Shown piece after piece: positions 1 through 8,497 of a DNA stretch of 64,000 nt (positions within the stretch are counted from its first letter, which is position 1; each line of letters opens with the position of its first letter). The stretch is taken from the NCBI GenBank assembly GCA_947497905.1, contig CANMIH010000005.1, forward strand, positions 124,001 through 188,000. The letters are read 5' to 3'. The notes below the pieces were generated by a model. That model was not told the DNA's origin. It worked only from the letters and a program-made list of their open reading frames with translations, and did no database searches. The translations under genes and the position numbers were made by a program. Source of the DNA: an uncultured Pelagimonas sp. (GTDB taxonomy: Bacteria; Pseudomonadota; Alphaproteobacteria; Rhodobacterales; Rhodobacteraceae).

Positions 1-29
1 CGCACAGGGAATCTGAAGGGGCAGAGCTT

Positions 30-584
30 ATGGATGGCTTTACCGTAGTTGATGGCGTGGTGGCCGTTATTGTCGTGCTGTCAGCGCTGTTGGCCTATTC
101 GCGCGGTTTGGTGCGCGAAACCATGGCCATCGCCGGATGGGTTATTGCAGGCATTCTGGCCTTTATGTTCGCAGATCAGGTGCAACCGCTGGTCAAAGAG
201 ATCCCCGTGATTGGCGAATTCCTTGGCGACAACTGTGAGCTGGCCATCATCGCAGCCTTTGCAGCAGTCTTCACCGTGGCATTGGTTGTGACCTCATTCT
301 TCACGCCGCTTCTTTCGTCACTGGTGCATCGTTCGGTTCTGGGCGGGTTGGATCAGGCGCTTGGGTTTCTCTTTGGTGTGGCTCGCGGCATCTTGTTGGT
401 CGCCGTGGCCTTCTTTGTCTATGAAACTGTGATCACCGCACAGGATATCCCAATGGTCGATGATTCCCGTTCGGCCGCTGTGTTTGGCCGCTTCACAACC
501 AAAGTTGAAGAGCAGAACCCCGAGCAGGCTCTGGGCTGGATCACCGCACAATACGAAGAGCTGATGAACAGCTGCGGCAGCTAA
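30..584 (+). CDS. cvpA: CvpA family membrane protein
   Basis: 184 aa inner-membrane protein with about four hydrophobic segments (roughly residues 8-25, 32-47, 70-95, 105-130) and a short polar C-terminal tail, as in the colicin V production protein family. The ATG is preceded by a GAAGGGGC Shine-Dalgarno-like stretch. It lies directly upstream of purF, the widespread cvpA-purF order, which supports the call. Its molecular role is poorly defined in the family: the E. coli homologue is needed for colicin V production and envelope fitness. An intrinsic terminator follows the stop, so it is probably transcribed separately from purF. I am confident of the family and not of the function. Confidence 0.9.
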   Translation: MDGFTVVDGVVAVIVVLSALLAYSRGLVRETMAIAGWVIAGILAFMFADQVQPLVKEIPVIGEFLGDNCELAIIAAFAAVFTVALVVTSFFTPLLSSLVHRSVLGGLDQALGFLFGVARGILLVAVAFFVYETVITAQDIPMVDDSRSAAVFGRFTTKVEEQNPEQALGWITAQYEELMNSCGS

Positions 585-611
585 GCTGCTGAAATCAATG
601 AATTCCGAAAG

Positions 612-640
612 TGGGCCCAGGTTTCTGAGGCCCATTTTTC
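612..640 (+). terminator. Rho-independent terminator after cvpA
   Basis: Inverted repeat TGGGCC (612-617) and GGCCCA (629-634) with an 11-nt loop, followed at once by five T residues. It sits 28 bases past the cvpA stop. Confidence 0.8.
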
Positions 641-791
641 ATTCTGTCCCAAAGTCTTACTTTTGGATATTTTGAAACAGCTACAAAAAATTGCGCAGAT
701 TGCCGCAAGAAGTGTGATCCTTTCGTGACATATGCATGCAATCGGCCTATGAGGGGCGCAGCCATCCTCAGGAATACAATCGGAGTTGCCT

Positions 792-2282
792 GTGTCCGAG
801 CCGATGATCCCACCATTGCCCCCGTTCCACCATGATCTCGTTGATGACGCTGATGCTGATAAACTGCACGAAGAGTGCGGTATCTTTGGCGCCATTGGCA
901 TCAAAGACGCGGCCAACTTTGTCGCCTTGGGTCTTCACGCCCTCCAACACCGTGGCCAAGAGGCCGGTGGTATTGTCTCCCACGATCCAGAAGAAGGGTT
1001 CAACTCGGCCCGTCGTTTCGGCTATGTCCGCGACAACTTCACCAAACAATCGCTGATGAAAACCCTGCCCGGTCCTTTGGCCATTGGGCATGTGCGCTAT
1101 TCCACCTCGGGTGGCAAAGCTCCGGTGATCCGCGATGTTCAGCCCTTCTTTGGCGAATTTTCAATGGGCGGCGCTGCGATTGCCCACAACGGCAACCTGA
1201 CCAACGCCAACCAGCTACGTCGTGAGCTGATCGGACGGGGTGCGATTTTCCAGAGCGCCTCTGACAGTGAATGCATCATTCACCTGATGGCCCGTTCGAT
1301 GGGCCGCACCATCCCTGACCGCATCAAAGAAGCGCTGCGTCAGGTTGAAGGAGCTTTCTCGATCGTTGCTATGACCCGCTCGAAACTGATCGGTGTGCGC
1401 GACCCTCTGGGCATTCGTCCTCTGGTGATGGGGAAAATCGGCGGCGGCACCGTTCTGGCATCGGAAACCTGCGCGCTGGACATCATCGGCGCCGAGTTCG
1501 TCCGCGAGATTGAGCCCGGTGAAATGGTGATCATCAGCGATGATGAGGTCACATCTTATCGTCCGTTCGAAGAAGTGAAGCCGCGCCCCTGTATCTTTGA
1601 ATACGTGTATTTCTCGCGCCCGGATTCGCTTTTGGGCGGCAAATCGGTTTACGAAGTCCGCCGCGAGATCGGTCGCCAGCTCGCGCTGGAAAGCTACGTT
1701 GAAGCCGATATGGTCTGCCCGGTCCCAGACAGTGGCACCCCTGCGGCCATTGGCTTTAGCCAGGAAAGTGGCATTCCGTTTGAGATGGGTATCGTGCGCA
1801 ACCAATATGTGGGCCGGACCTTTATCGAACCCACCGAGCAGATCCGCAACATGGGTGTACGTCTCAAGCTCAACGTCAACAAATCGCTGATGAAGGGCAA
1901 ACGGGTCATCCTGATTGACGACTCGATTGTGCGCGGCACCACCAGTCGCAAAATCAAGGACATGATCCTTGAGGCCGGCGCTAAAGAAGTGCACTTCCGT
2001 ATTGCCTCGCCGCCGACCGTCTGGCCGGATTTCTACGGCGTTGACATGCCCACCCGCGAGGAACTTCTGGCGGCGCGGATGTCCGAAGATGAGATGGCCG
2101 AATATCTTGGTGTGGATTCGCTTAAATTCGTATCGATCGACGGCCTGTACCGCGCGGTTGGCGAAGAAGACGGCCGTGACCCTGAGAACCCTGCTTATCA
2201 CGATGCGGTCTTTACCGGCGATTATCCCATCGCTCCAAAAGATCAGATCGAACAGGGCTTTAAGCTTAAGGCTGCCGAGTGA
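792..2282 (+). CDS. purF: Amidophosphoribosyltransferase (PurF)
   Basis: 496 aa. It catalyses the first committed step of purine synthesis, PRPP + glutamine to 5-phosphoribosylamine. The N-terminal half is a class II glutamine amidotransferase with the HEECGIFG block. Cys29 would be the nucleophile exposed after removal of a short propeptide, as in Bacillus-type PurF. The C-terminal half is a phosphoribosyltransferase with the PRPP loop VILIDDSIVRGTT. I prefer the GTG at 792 because GGAG at 782-785 lies six bases ahead of it. The TTG at 786 would touch that SD. The stop overlaps the next gene by 4 bases. The start is the only uncertain point. Confidence 0.96.
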   Translation: MSEPMIPPLPPFHHDLVDDADADKLHEECGIFGAIGIKDAANFVALGLHALQHRGQEAGGIVSHDPEEGFNSARRFGYVRDNFTKQSLMKTLPGPLAIGHVRYSTSGGKAPVIRDVQPFFGEFSMGGAAIAHNGNLTNANQLRRELIGRGAIFQSASDSECIIHLMARSMGRTIPDRIKEALRQVEGAFSIVAMTRSKLIGVRDPLGIRPLVMGKIGGGTVLASETCALDIIGAEFVREIEPGEMVIISDDEVTSYRPFEEVKPRPCIFEYVYFSRPDSLLGGKSVYEVRREIGRQLALESYVEADMVCPVPDSGTPAAIGFSQESGIPFEMGIVRNQYVGRTFIEPTEQIRNMGVRLKLNVNKSLMKGKRVILIDDSIVRGTTSRKIKDMILEAGAKEVHFRIASPPTVWPDFYGVDMPTREELLAARMSEDEMAEYLGVDSLKFVSIDGLYRAVGEEDGRDPENPAYHDAVFTGDYPIAPKDQIEQGFKLKAAE

Positions 2283-2833
2283 GCCTGCTTGCCCTAGATA
2301 GCCGCTGGCGGCGCTTCAATGATGAAAGCCGCCAGTGTCCCTGCTGTGGTCAAAGCTTCAGTGGGATCTACGATCTTGGTTTTGACGCGCCTGACGATTG
2401 GCCGCATGGCCCGTCTGAGGGAGAAGATCGTGAGTATGGCGAAGACCGTCTGAGCCCTGAACTCTGTCGTTATCAGGGACGTTATTTCATCCGCTGCGGG
2501 TTGGCTTTGCCTATTCGTGGCGCGGATGATGCGATGGTCTTTGGGGCCTGGGCCGAGGTCGCCCCCGATCTTGCGCGAAGCTATGCGGCAACACTGGACG
2601 GTGGAGCATTTGCAGGTGGTGAAGGCATTCTTGCCAATGCGCTGCCCGGTTTTGAAGACGCCGAGGGTACTGCGGTGACGCTTCTGCCCACACAGGACAT
2701 TGAGCGCCCGGCGCTCACCGCTGAAGATGGTGCGCTGGCAGAAGCTCAGACACAGGGCATTTCATTTGATGACCTGCTCGATGTCTATGCCGCTGCGGGC
2801 AACGACATCCGCCCACATCTGGCCAATGACTGA
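2279..2833 (+). CDS. DUF2199-like small protein
   Basis: 184 aa, acidic, cytoplasmic, with no signal or membrane segment. It starts with GTG overlapping the purF stop (GTGA), so it is translationally coupled to purF. Near the N terminus is a Cys cluster (QCPCCGQSF, about residues 19-27) that could bind zinc, and the middle resembles DUF2199 proteins. The function is unknown. The purF link is positional only and does not show a role in purine synthesis. It overlaps the next start by 8 bases. Confidence 0.72.
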   Translation: MSLLALDSRWRRFNDESRQCPCCGQSFSGIYDLGFDAPDDWPHGPSEGEDREYGEDRLSPELCRYQGRYFIRCGLALPIRGADDAMVFGAWAEVAPDLARSYAATLDGGAFAGGEGILANALPGFEDAEGTAVTLLPTQDIERPALTAEDGALAEAQTQGISFDDLLDVYAAAGNDIRPHLAND

Positions 2834-3293
2834 CCCACTGCGCCTAAGGCCCCATCATCTGATGTGTGCCTTGGGCTATGCGGGTGAAGGTTATTCCAGC
2901 GCATTCACCGACAACATGACGCGGATCGTCATGGGGCAACTGCGTGGCCCTGAGGGGGATGAGACCCCGATCAAGCTCACCGGTTATGCCGATAACATCT
3001 GCGCCCCCTGCCCCAAACGCAGCGGTCGGCTGTGCAACAATCAGCAGCACATCGCCCAACTTGACCGATCTCATGCAAAAGCCCTCGCTCTCAAACCTTT
3101 GGAAGAGATGACCTGGCGCGACGCCAAAGCGCGCATTCGCAAACATATCCAACCCGGAGATCTGAAATCGGTCTGCATGGGCTGTGCCTGGCTTGAGCTG
3201 GATCTCTGCGAAGCGGCATTGCGCCGCTTACACGCCAACGAAGCCGAGCAGGTCTTGACCTTTCCCTCTGCGCACGACACATCAAACACATGA
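2826..3293 (+). CDS. DUF1284 domain protein
   Basis: 155 aa from the ATG at 2826, which overlaps the end of the upstream gene. An upstream in-frame ATG at 2700 lies inside that gene and is unlikely to be used. It carries several Cys residues in pairs (NICAPCPKRSGRLC near residues 57-70 and a VCMGCAW block near residue 117), suggesting a metal or Fe-S centre. LRPHHLMCALGYAGEGYS at the N terminus is typical of DUF1284, a small family sometimes described as iron-sulfur-binding-like. The biochemical role is unknown. It overlaps the following SDR gene by 4 bases (ATGA). Confidence 0.75.
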   Translation: MTDPLRLRPHHLMCALGYAGEGYSSAFTDNMTRIVMGQLRGPEGDETPIKLTGYADNICAPCPKRSGRLCNNQQHIAQLDRSHAKALALKPLEEMTWRDAKARIRKHIQPGDLKSVCMGCAWLELDLCEAALRRLHANEAEQVLTFPSAHDTSNT

Positions 3294-3934
3294 CACAGAT
3301 CGCTCTTATCACCGGTGCGTCACGTGGCCTTGGCTTTGCCTTGGCCGAGGCGCTTGCTCCCGCCTATCATATCGTCGCTGTTGCCCGAACTGTGGGCGGC
3401 CTGGAAGAGCTGGATGATCGCATCAAAGCCAAAGGTGGCGAAGCGACATTAGCCCCGATGGACATCACCAACCGCGATGCCATGGCCCATCTTTGCCGCT
3501 CGATCCACGATCGTTGGGGCGGAATTTCGCTTTGGGCTCATACCGCTGTTCATACCTCGGCCCTGACGCCTGCGGTCTATCTGGACCCCAAGGAATGGCA
3601 GAAATCGATGTCGACCAATGTCGATGCCATGGGTCACATGATCCCGTTTGTCGCACCGCTTCTGGGGGAAGAGGGCACAGCCTTGTTCTTTGACGACCCA
3701 ATGGGCGGCGAAAAGTTCTACGGCTATTACGGCACCACCAAAACCGCGCAGATCGGGCTGGCCCGGACCTGGGCCGCTGAAAGTGAGAAAACTGGCCCCA
3801 AAGTGCATGTTCTCTCGCCCAATCCCATGGCAACGGCGGTGCGGGCCCGGTTCCACCCCGGTGAAGACCGCGACGCTCTGGCGGTCCCCGCTGATGAAGC
3901 TGCCCGTCTCCTGAAAGAGGCACAGATCGCTTGA
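3290..3934 (+). CDS. Short-chain dehydrogenase/reductase (SDR)
   Basis: 214 aa, slightly short for a classical SDR (about 250). The Rossmann glycine motif TGASRGLG is at residues 8-15 and the catalytic YxxxK is present as YGTTK near residue 145. The NNAG element is degenerate (AHTAVHT) and the usual catalytic Ser strand reads LFFDDPMGG, so the active site departs from the norm. The C-terminal substrate-lid region is trimmed. It is the fourth member of the overlapping purF-DUF2199-DUF1284-SDR run. The substrate cannot be inferred. Confidence 0.8.
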   Translation: MTQIALITGASRGLGFALAEALAPAYHIVAVARTVGGLEELDDRIKAKGGEATLAPMDITNRDAMAHLCRSIHDRWGGISLWAHTAVHTSALTPAVYLDPKEWQKSMSTNVDAMGHMIPFVAPLLGEEGTALFFDDPMGGEKFYGYYGTTKTAQIGLARTWAAESEKTGPKVHVLSPNPMATAVRARFHPGEDRDALAVPADEAARLLKEAQIA

Positions 3935-3965
3935 CCCGCTGCGCGTCTGATCGTTTGATCTCCGC

Positions 3966-4604
3966 ATGAGTGGATTTATCGAACGCCTTGGTCTGACGCG
4001 CATCCGGTCGAACACGACCTTGCAATCGGAGTACGATCGCGCGGCGCACAGCTGGCAAAGTGGCATCGAACACCTAGGGTTTGACGCCGCTTATCAGGAT
4101 CTGATCCGCGCGGTGTCTCCTTTGACTGCCACCACTGCTTTAGATGTAGGCTGTGGATCAGGGGCTTTTGCCGAAGCCCTGCAGGCCGTGGCAGGGCCGA
4201 CGGACAACCTCACCCTGCTCGATATTTCCCCGCGTATGCTCGCCATCGCGCAGCAACGTTTGCCCCACGCCCAATCTCATCAGGGTGGCATTGGAGACGC
4301 GGGGTGGGACAGCAAACAATTTGACATCGTCCTGTGTGCCCATGTGATCGAGCATCTTCCAGACCCTGAACGCGCTCTGGTCTGTCTCAAAGATCGATTG
4401 GTTCCCGGTGGAACACTTGTCCTATCCGTTTCACGCCCACATTGGTGTACTTCGCTGGTTCGATGGCGCTGGGGCCATGCCTCATACAAACCGAAAGAGA
4501 TGTTGGACATGCTCCGGCGCGCCGGATTCGATCAGCCTAAGCATCAACATTTCAAATCCGGGCCGCCATCACGGGTCAGCTGCGGCTATATCGCCACGCG
4601 TTAG
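3966..4604 (+). CDS. Class I SAM-dependent methyltransferase
   Basis: 212 aa with the SAM-binding motif [10 protein letters not shown] (about residues 57-65), an acidic residue ending strand 2 (LLDIS) and the post-II/III region [13 protein letters not shown] typical of UbiE/Methyltransf_11 proteins. It lies 31 bases after the SDR gene and 74 bases before surE, with only a weak ribosome-binding site. The substrate is unknown; small-molecule methylation is the usual role of this family. Confidence 0.8.
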   Translation: MSGFIERLGLTRIRSNTTLQSEYDRAAHSWQSGIEHLGFDAAYQDLIRAVSPLTATTALDVGCGSGAFAEALQAVAGPTDNLTLLDISPRMLAIAQQRLPHAQSHQGGIGDAGWDSKQFDIVLCAHVIEHLPDPERALVCLKDRLVPGGTLVLSVSRPHWCTSLVRWRWGHASYKPKEMLDMLRRAGFDQPKHQHFKSGPPSRVSCGYIATR

Positions 4605-4678
4605 GCACATATCCGCGCAGAGCTTGCCCGAGGCGTTTGCATTCCCTATGCAGAGGCAAACACGAACGGGCGGATATC

Positions 4679-5464
4679 ATGCGCATTCTCATCACCAATG
4701 ACGACGGCATCAACGCGCCGGGATTGAAAATCATCGAGGCCATCGCGCATGAGCTGGCTGGACCCGAGGGTGAGGTCTGGACCGTGGCGCCGGCCTTTGA
4801 GCAATCAGGCGTATCTCATTGTATTTCTTACACCCATCCGACCATGGTGGTTCAAATGGGCGAACGTCGCTATGCCGCCGAGGGCAGTCCCGCAGACTGC
4901 GTTTTGGCCGGGGTGCATGACATTCTGAAAGACACCCCCCCAGATCTGATCCTGTCAGGTGTGAACAAGGGCAACAACTCCGCCGAAAACGCGCTCTATT
5001 CGGGCACGCTTGGCGCCGCAGTAGAAGGTTCGCTGCAAGGCATCCTGTCGATCGCCCTGTCGCAATATTACGGCCCTGACAACCTCAATCTCGAAAACTC
5101 CTTTGAGGCCTCTGCGGTGCATGGCGCCGAGGTGGTCCGTCGTATTCTGGCCAATGATCCGCAGGACCAATCAGGTTATCGGTTGTTCTATAACGTTAAT
5201 TTCCCGCCTGTGCCCGCGGCAAACGTCAAAGGCACGGTTGTGGCCCCTCAGGGCCTGCGCCACGATACCTGTTTCTCAGTTCAACCCGCAGATGCGCCGT
5301 CTGGGCGTCGGTTCCTCTGGGCCAAGGGTGGCAACCAACGCGCGGAAACCGCCGCTGGTACAGATGCCGATATGAATCTGAAGGGCTATACCACGGTGAC
5401 CCCGATGCGTGCGGACTACACCGATCAGGCCGCGCTTGACGCCATGAAAGACGCCTTTGCATGA
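4679..5464 (+). CDS. surE: 5'/3'-nucleotidase SurE
   Basis: 261 aa metal-dependent phosphatase acting on nucleoside monophosphates. The N terminus [15 protein letters not shown] carries the DD metal pair, followed by the conserved Asn and Ser positions (SGVNKGNN). The ATG at 4679 is chosen because the protein then begins exactly at the family's usual first strand, and an in-frame ATG 42 bases upstream adds nothing conserved. It overlaps pcm by 4 bases (ATGA), the common surE-pcm-nlpD order of Proteobacteria. Confidence 0.96.
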   Translation: MRILITNDDGINAPGLKIIEAIAHELAGPEGEVWTVAPAFEQSGVSHCISYTHPTMVVQMGERRYAAEGSPADCVLAGVHDILKDTPPDLILSGVNKGNNSAENALYSGTLGAAVEGSLQGILSIALSQYYGPDNLNLENSFEASAVHGAEVVRRILANDPQDQSGYRLFYNVNFPPVPAANVKGTVVAPQGLRHDTCFSVQPADAPSGRRFLWAKGGNQRAETAAGTDADMNLKGYTTVTPMRADYTDQAALDAMKDAFA

Positions 5465-6102
5465 GTTTCGACGCAGAAGCCAAGATGCAGTTTCTTTTTG
5501 CGCTGCGGTCCAAGGGTGTCACAGACAAATCCGTGTTGTCCGCCATGGAGCGCATCGATCGCCAGGCCTTTATTCAGGGCTATTTCAACGATCGCGCCTA
5601 CGAGGACATGCCTCTGCCCATCGCCTGTGGCCAGACAATCTCGCAACCCTCTGTGGTCGGGATCATGACCCAGGCACTGCAAATCGGCCCGCGTGACAAG
5701 GTTCTCGAGGTCGGCACGGGGTCGGGCTATCAAGCGGCGATCCTCGCGCTCTTGGCGCGTCGTGTTTACACTGTGGATCGTCACAAACGTCTGGTTCAAA
5801 CCGCCTCTAAGGTGTTTGAGCAGATGGAGCTAAACAATATCACCGCCTTTACGGCCGATGGGTCCTTTGGTTTGCCCGACCAGGCCCCCTTTGATCGTAT
5901 CATTGTGACCGCAGCTGCCGAAGACCCGCCAGGCCCCCTCTTGGCGCAACTCAAGATTGGCGGTACCATGGTCGTACCGGTGGGACAGTCGGACGCCGTT
6001 CAGCATCTGATCCGTGTCACCCGGCATGAAAGCGGGTTTGAATATGACGAATTGCGCTCCGTCCGCTTCGTCCCGCTTGTCGAAGGGCTTGGCAAAGATT
6101 AA
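5461..6102 (+). CDS. pcm: Protein-L-isoaspartate O-methyltransferase
   Basis: 213 aa repair enzyme that methylates L-isoaspartyl residues in aged proteins. It shows the PCMT hallmarks: [15 protein letters not shown] near residues 51-64, SAM motif [13 protein letters not shown], and the [13 protein letters not shown] block. It is coupled to surE by an ATGA overlap. The NlpD-like gene follows 64 bases later. Length and motifs are normal. Confidence 0.95.
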   Translation: MSFDAEAKMQFLFALRSKGVTDKSVLSAMERIDRQAFIQGYFNDRAYEDMPLPIACGQTISQPSVVGIMTQALQIGPRDKVLEVGTGSGYQAAILALLARRVYTVDRHKRLVQTASKVFEQMELNNITAFTADGSFGLPDQAPFDRIIVTAAAEDPPGPLLAQLKIGGTMVVPVGQSDAVQHLIRVTRHESGFEYDELRSVRFVPLVEGLGKD

Positions 6103-6166
6103 GTGTCAGCTCAACCCAATGCGTGATCGACGTCCCGGCACAAGGGACGCGCCTGAGGACATCGAG

Positions 6167-7315
6167 ATGACAGTCAAATACCGCTCCTTCACCGCCCTTG
6201 CCGTGATCTCCCTTCTGGGGGGGTGTCTGGACACCCTTGATCTCGACATGCGTGGCAAAATCGGTGGCCCGGTTGACACCTCCGCCGCGGCGGCACAGGC
6301 CAAAACCGAAAAGCCGCCGGCACCGGATGGGCGCGGTGTGATTTCATACCCAAGCTATCAGGTTGCCGTGGCGCGTCGTGGGGATACCATCACCACCCTG
6401 TCACAGCGCCTCGGCCTCGATCCATCAGCGGTTGGAACCTACAACGGCATCGGCGTTGATGCTGCGCTTAACCGTGGCGATCTGATCGCCCTGCCCAGCC
6501 GCGTTGCAGAAGCTGATACAGCCGCGCTCCCCACAGCCCCAGGTGTGGATGTGACCGCTCTGGCTGGCAGTGCAATTGACCGCGCGGCCTCAACCACTCC
6601 CTCGGGCACCACGGGGTCTGAAGGTATTGAACCCATCCGCCATCAGGTATCCCGTGGCGAAACCGCGTTTTCCATCGCCCGGAGCTACAATGTCTCGCCA
6701 CGGTCCTTGGCCGAGTGGAACAACCTGGATCGCGCCTTCACCATCCGTGAAGGCCAGTACCTGTTGATCCCGGTCACCTCAGCAAGCACCGAGATCACCG
6801 CCGAAGACACCACCCCGGCCCCCGGACAGGGGTCCGCCACGCCGACGCCACCCTCGGCGGCCAGCCCCCTGCCCTCAGAAAATCCTGCGCCTGCCGCAGC
6901 CGCCAAACCGGCCGCGACCCCGGCAAAACCTGTCGCCGATATCGGACAGCAGACCACAGCATCCAAAGCTGCCATGTCCATGCCTGTCTCTGGCAACATC
7001 ATTCGTGAGTTCTCGAAGGGCAAAAACAACGGTATCGATATCGCTGCAGCCGCAGGCACTCCGGTGAAAGCCGCAGCCTCGGGCAAAGTTGCCTCCATCA
7101 GCTCGACCACAGAAGGCGTGAACTTCCTTCTGGTACGCCACCCGGGTGATCTGATCACTGTCTATACCCACCTCGATGGAATCTCGGTGAAAAAGGGCGA
7201 CGCTATCAGCCGTGGTCAGACGCTTGGCAAGGTCCAGGCCGGTGATCCATCCTATCTGCACTTCGAAGTGCGCAAGGGTTTTGAAAGCACCGACCCGATG
7301 GCTTATCTGCAATAA
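6167..7315 (+). CDS. nlpD: NlpD-like LysM/M23 lipoprotein (degenerate LytM)
   Basis: 382 aa outer-membrane lipoprotein. The ATG at 6167 gives a signal peptide ending in the lipobox LLGGC with Cys20 as lipidation site. Two LysM repeats follow (about residues 65-110 and 155-200), then a Pro/Ala-rich linker and a C-terminal M23/LytM domain (about 275-380). The zinc ligands of active LytM enzymes are missing: the first His is replaced by Asn (NNGIDI) and the HxH motif reads YLH. This matches EnvC/NlpD activators, which switch on cell-wall amidases during division rather than cutting peptidoglycan. Its position after surE-pcm supports the name. Confidence 0.9.
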   Translation: MTVKYRSFTALAVISLLGGCLDTLDLDMRGKIGGPVDTSAAAAQAKTEKPPAPDGRGVISYPSYQVAVARRGDTITTLSQRLGLDPSAVGTYNGIGVDAALNRGDLIALPSRVAEADTAALPTAPGVDVTALAGSAIDRAASTTPSGTTGSEGIEPIRHQVSRGETAFSIARSYNVSPRSLAEWNNLDRAFTIREGQYLLIPVTSASTEITAEDTTPAPGQGSATPTPPSAASPLPSENPAPAAAAKPAATPAKPVADIGQQTTASKAAMSMPVSGNIIREFSKGKNNGIDIAAAAGTPVKAAASGKVASISSTTEGVNFLLVRHPGDLITVYTHLDGISVKKGDAISRGQTLGKVQAGDPSYLHFEVRKGFESTDPMAYLQ

Positions 7316-7388
7316 CGTGGCGTAAGCCTTGGCGCGTCACCTCAAGCTTGGTTTGAGGGATCTGACACCAACGCACGAGGCCCCCACC

Positions 7389-7883
7389 ATGACCCAGCGC
7401 CGCATCGCTCAGACACTTGAAGAGCTGCCCGATATGACCGAACTTTTCTCCCGCAGCGGAGAAGAGTTCATTCAGGCAATACTGGACGGAGACCTTGCCG
7501 GTCCACCCATTGGCGAAACTTTGGGCTTCACGCTCCACGACGTTTCCAAGGGCCGTGTTGTTTTCGAAGGCACACCGGAATTTCGCGCCACAAACCCGCT
7601 GCGCACGGTGCATGGGGGCTGGTATGGCACCATTCTGGACAGCTGCATGGCCTGCGCGGTTCAGACCACATTGCCCAAAGGGTCGACCTACACAACCTTG
7701 GAATACAAGATCAATGTCGTTCGCTCGATCCCGCTTGGCATGACTGTTCATGCTGTGGGCACTGTTCAGCATGTGGGGCGGTCAACCGGCGTTGCCGTCG
7801 GCGAGCTGCGCGGCAAAGAAGACGGCAAGCTTTATGCCACAGGATCAACCACCTGCATTGTCATGCAGATGCCGAAAGACTGA
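7389..7883 (+). CDS. PaaI-family hotdog thioesterase
   Basis: 164 aa hotdog-fold protein. The segment NPLRTVHGGWYGTILDSCMACA is the helix of the PaaI/4HBT superfamily, with the HGG motif and a downstream Asp as catalytic candidate. It would hydrolyse an acyl-CoA thioester; the acyl group is unknown. The ATG at 7389 follows a short GC-rich leader with a small hairpin (CCTCAA 7340-7345 / TTGAGG 7353-7358). It is the last gene of the plus-strand block, followed by a hairpin array and a strong terminator. Confidence 0.83.
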   Translation: MTQRRIAQTLEELPDMTELFSRSGEEFIQAILDGDLAGPPIGETLGFTLHDVSKGRVVFEGTPEFRATNPLRTVHGGWYGTILDSCMACAVQTTLPKGSTYTTLEYKINVVRSIPLGMTVHAVGTVQHVGRSTGVAVGELRGKEDGKLYATGSTTCIVMQMPKD

Positions 7884-7895
7884 GTTACTCGGTCA

Positions 7896-7965
7896 AAGGC
7901 ATTGGGGGCTTTGCCCCCTTGGCCTATTGGCCAATTCCCCCAGAGTATTTGTGAAAAGAAGAAGC
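7896..7965 (+). repeat. Intergenic hairpin-plus-GAGTATTT box, copy 1
   Basis: Downstream of the thioesterase stop come a hairpin of GGGGGC/GCCCCC with a ttt loop, a second hairpin TTGGCC/GGCCAA, then GAGTATTTGTGAAAAG at 7943-7958. The same layout recurs at 39721-39779 (minus) and, with a different upstream part, at 52140-52176. Confidence 0.6.
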
Positions 7966-8001
7966 CCCCGAGCCGCTTCTGTTTGCCCCGCGCAGAATAA
8001 C

Positions 8002-8036
8002 AAAAGCTCCCGAAGATCGCTTCGGGAGCTTTTTTG
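8002..8036. terminator. Bidirectional intrinsic terminator
   Basis: Perfect 11-bp stem AGCTCCCGAAG (8005-8015) / CTTCGGGAGCT (8020-8030) with a 4-nt loop, T6 on the right and A4 on the left. It separates the convergent thioesterase (+) and glcG-like (-) genes and could serve both. Confidence 0.92.
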
Positions 8037-8057
8037 TTCAAGGGTGTTGAGCCGCGT

Positions 8058-8486
8058 TTAGATTTCTGCGGTCAGGCCTACGGCTTCGATGCCCGCTTTG
8101 CCCGCAATCGCGTCATTGTCCGAGCTGTCGCCTGTCACGCCAACCGCGCCAATCACGGCCCCGTCGGCGTCGCGCACCAGAATGCCGCCGGGCACTGGGA
8201 TCAGGCGCCCGCCATAGGCGCCGTTGGCCGCAGCGATGAAATAGGCTTGCGCTTCGGCGCGGGCCATCTGCGCTGTACCAGCCATGCCCAGCATCACCGC
8301 GCCATAGGCTTTGCCCATCGCGATTTCATACCGGCCGGGTGCGGCCCCATCGGCACGCTCAAAGGCGCGTACATGCCCACCCGCATCCAGCACTATCACC
8401 GACAGCGGGTTCATCCCGTGCGCCACGCCGGTTTCAAAGGCCACACGGATGATGCCCTTTGCCTGTTCCAGAGTAATGTCAGCCAT
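8058..8486 (-). CDS. GlcG/HbpS family protein (DUF336)
   Basis: 142 aa GlcG/HbpS-fold protein. The motif SVIVLDAGGHVRAFERADGA near residues 28-47 and the Gly-rich VPGGILVRDADGAVIGAVGVTG near 98-120 are typical. It lies 11 bases downstream of glcB on the same strand, echoing the E. coli glc operon where glcG neighbours glcB. Family members bind haem or act as accessory proteins in glycolate or diol metabolism. The precise role here is unknown. Confidence 0.85.
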   Translation of the reverse strand: MADITLEQAKGIIRVAFETGVAHGMNPLSVIVLDAGGHVRAFERADGAAPGRYEIAMGKAYGAVMLGMAGTAQMARAEAQAYFIAAANGAYGGRLIPVPGGILVRDADGAVIGAVGVTGDSSDNDAIAGKAGIEAVGLTAEI

Positions 8487-8497
8487 ATCCGTTTTCC

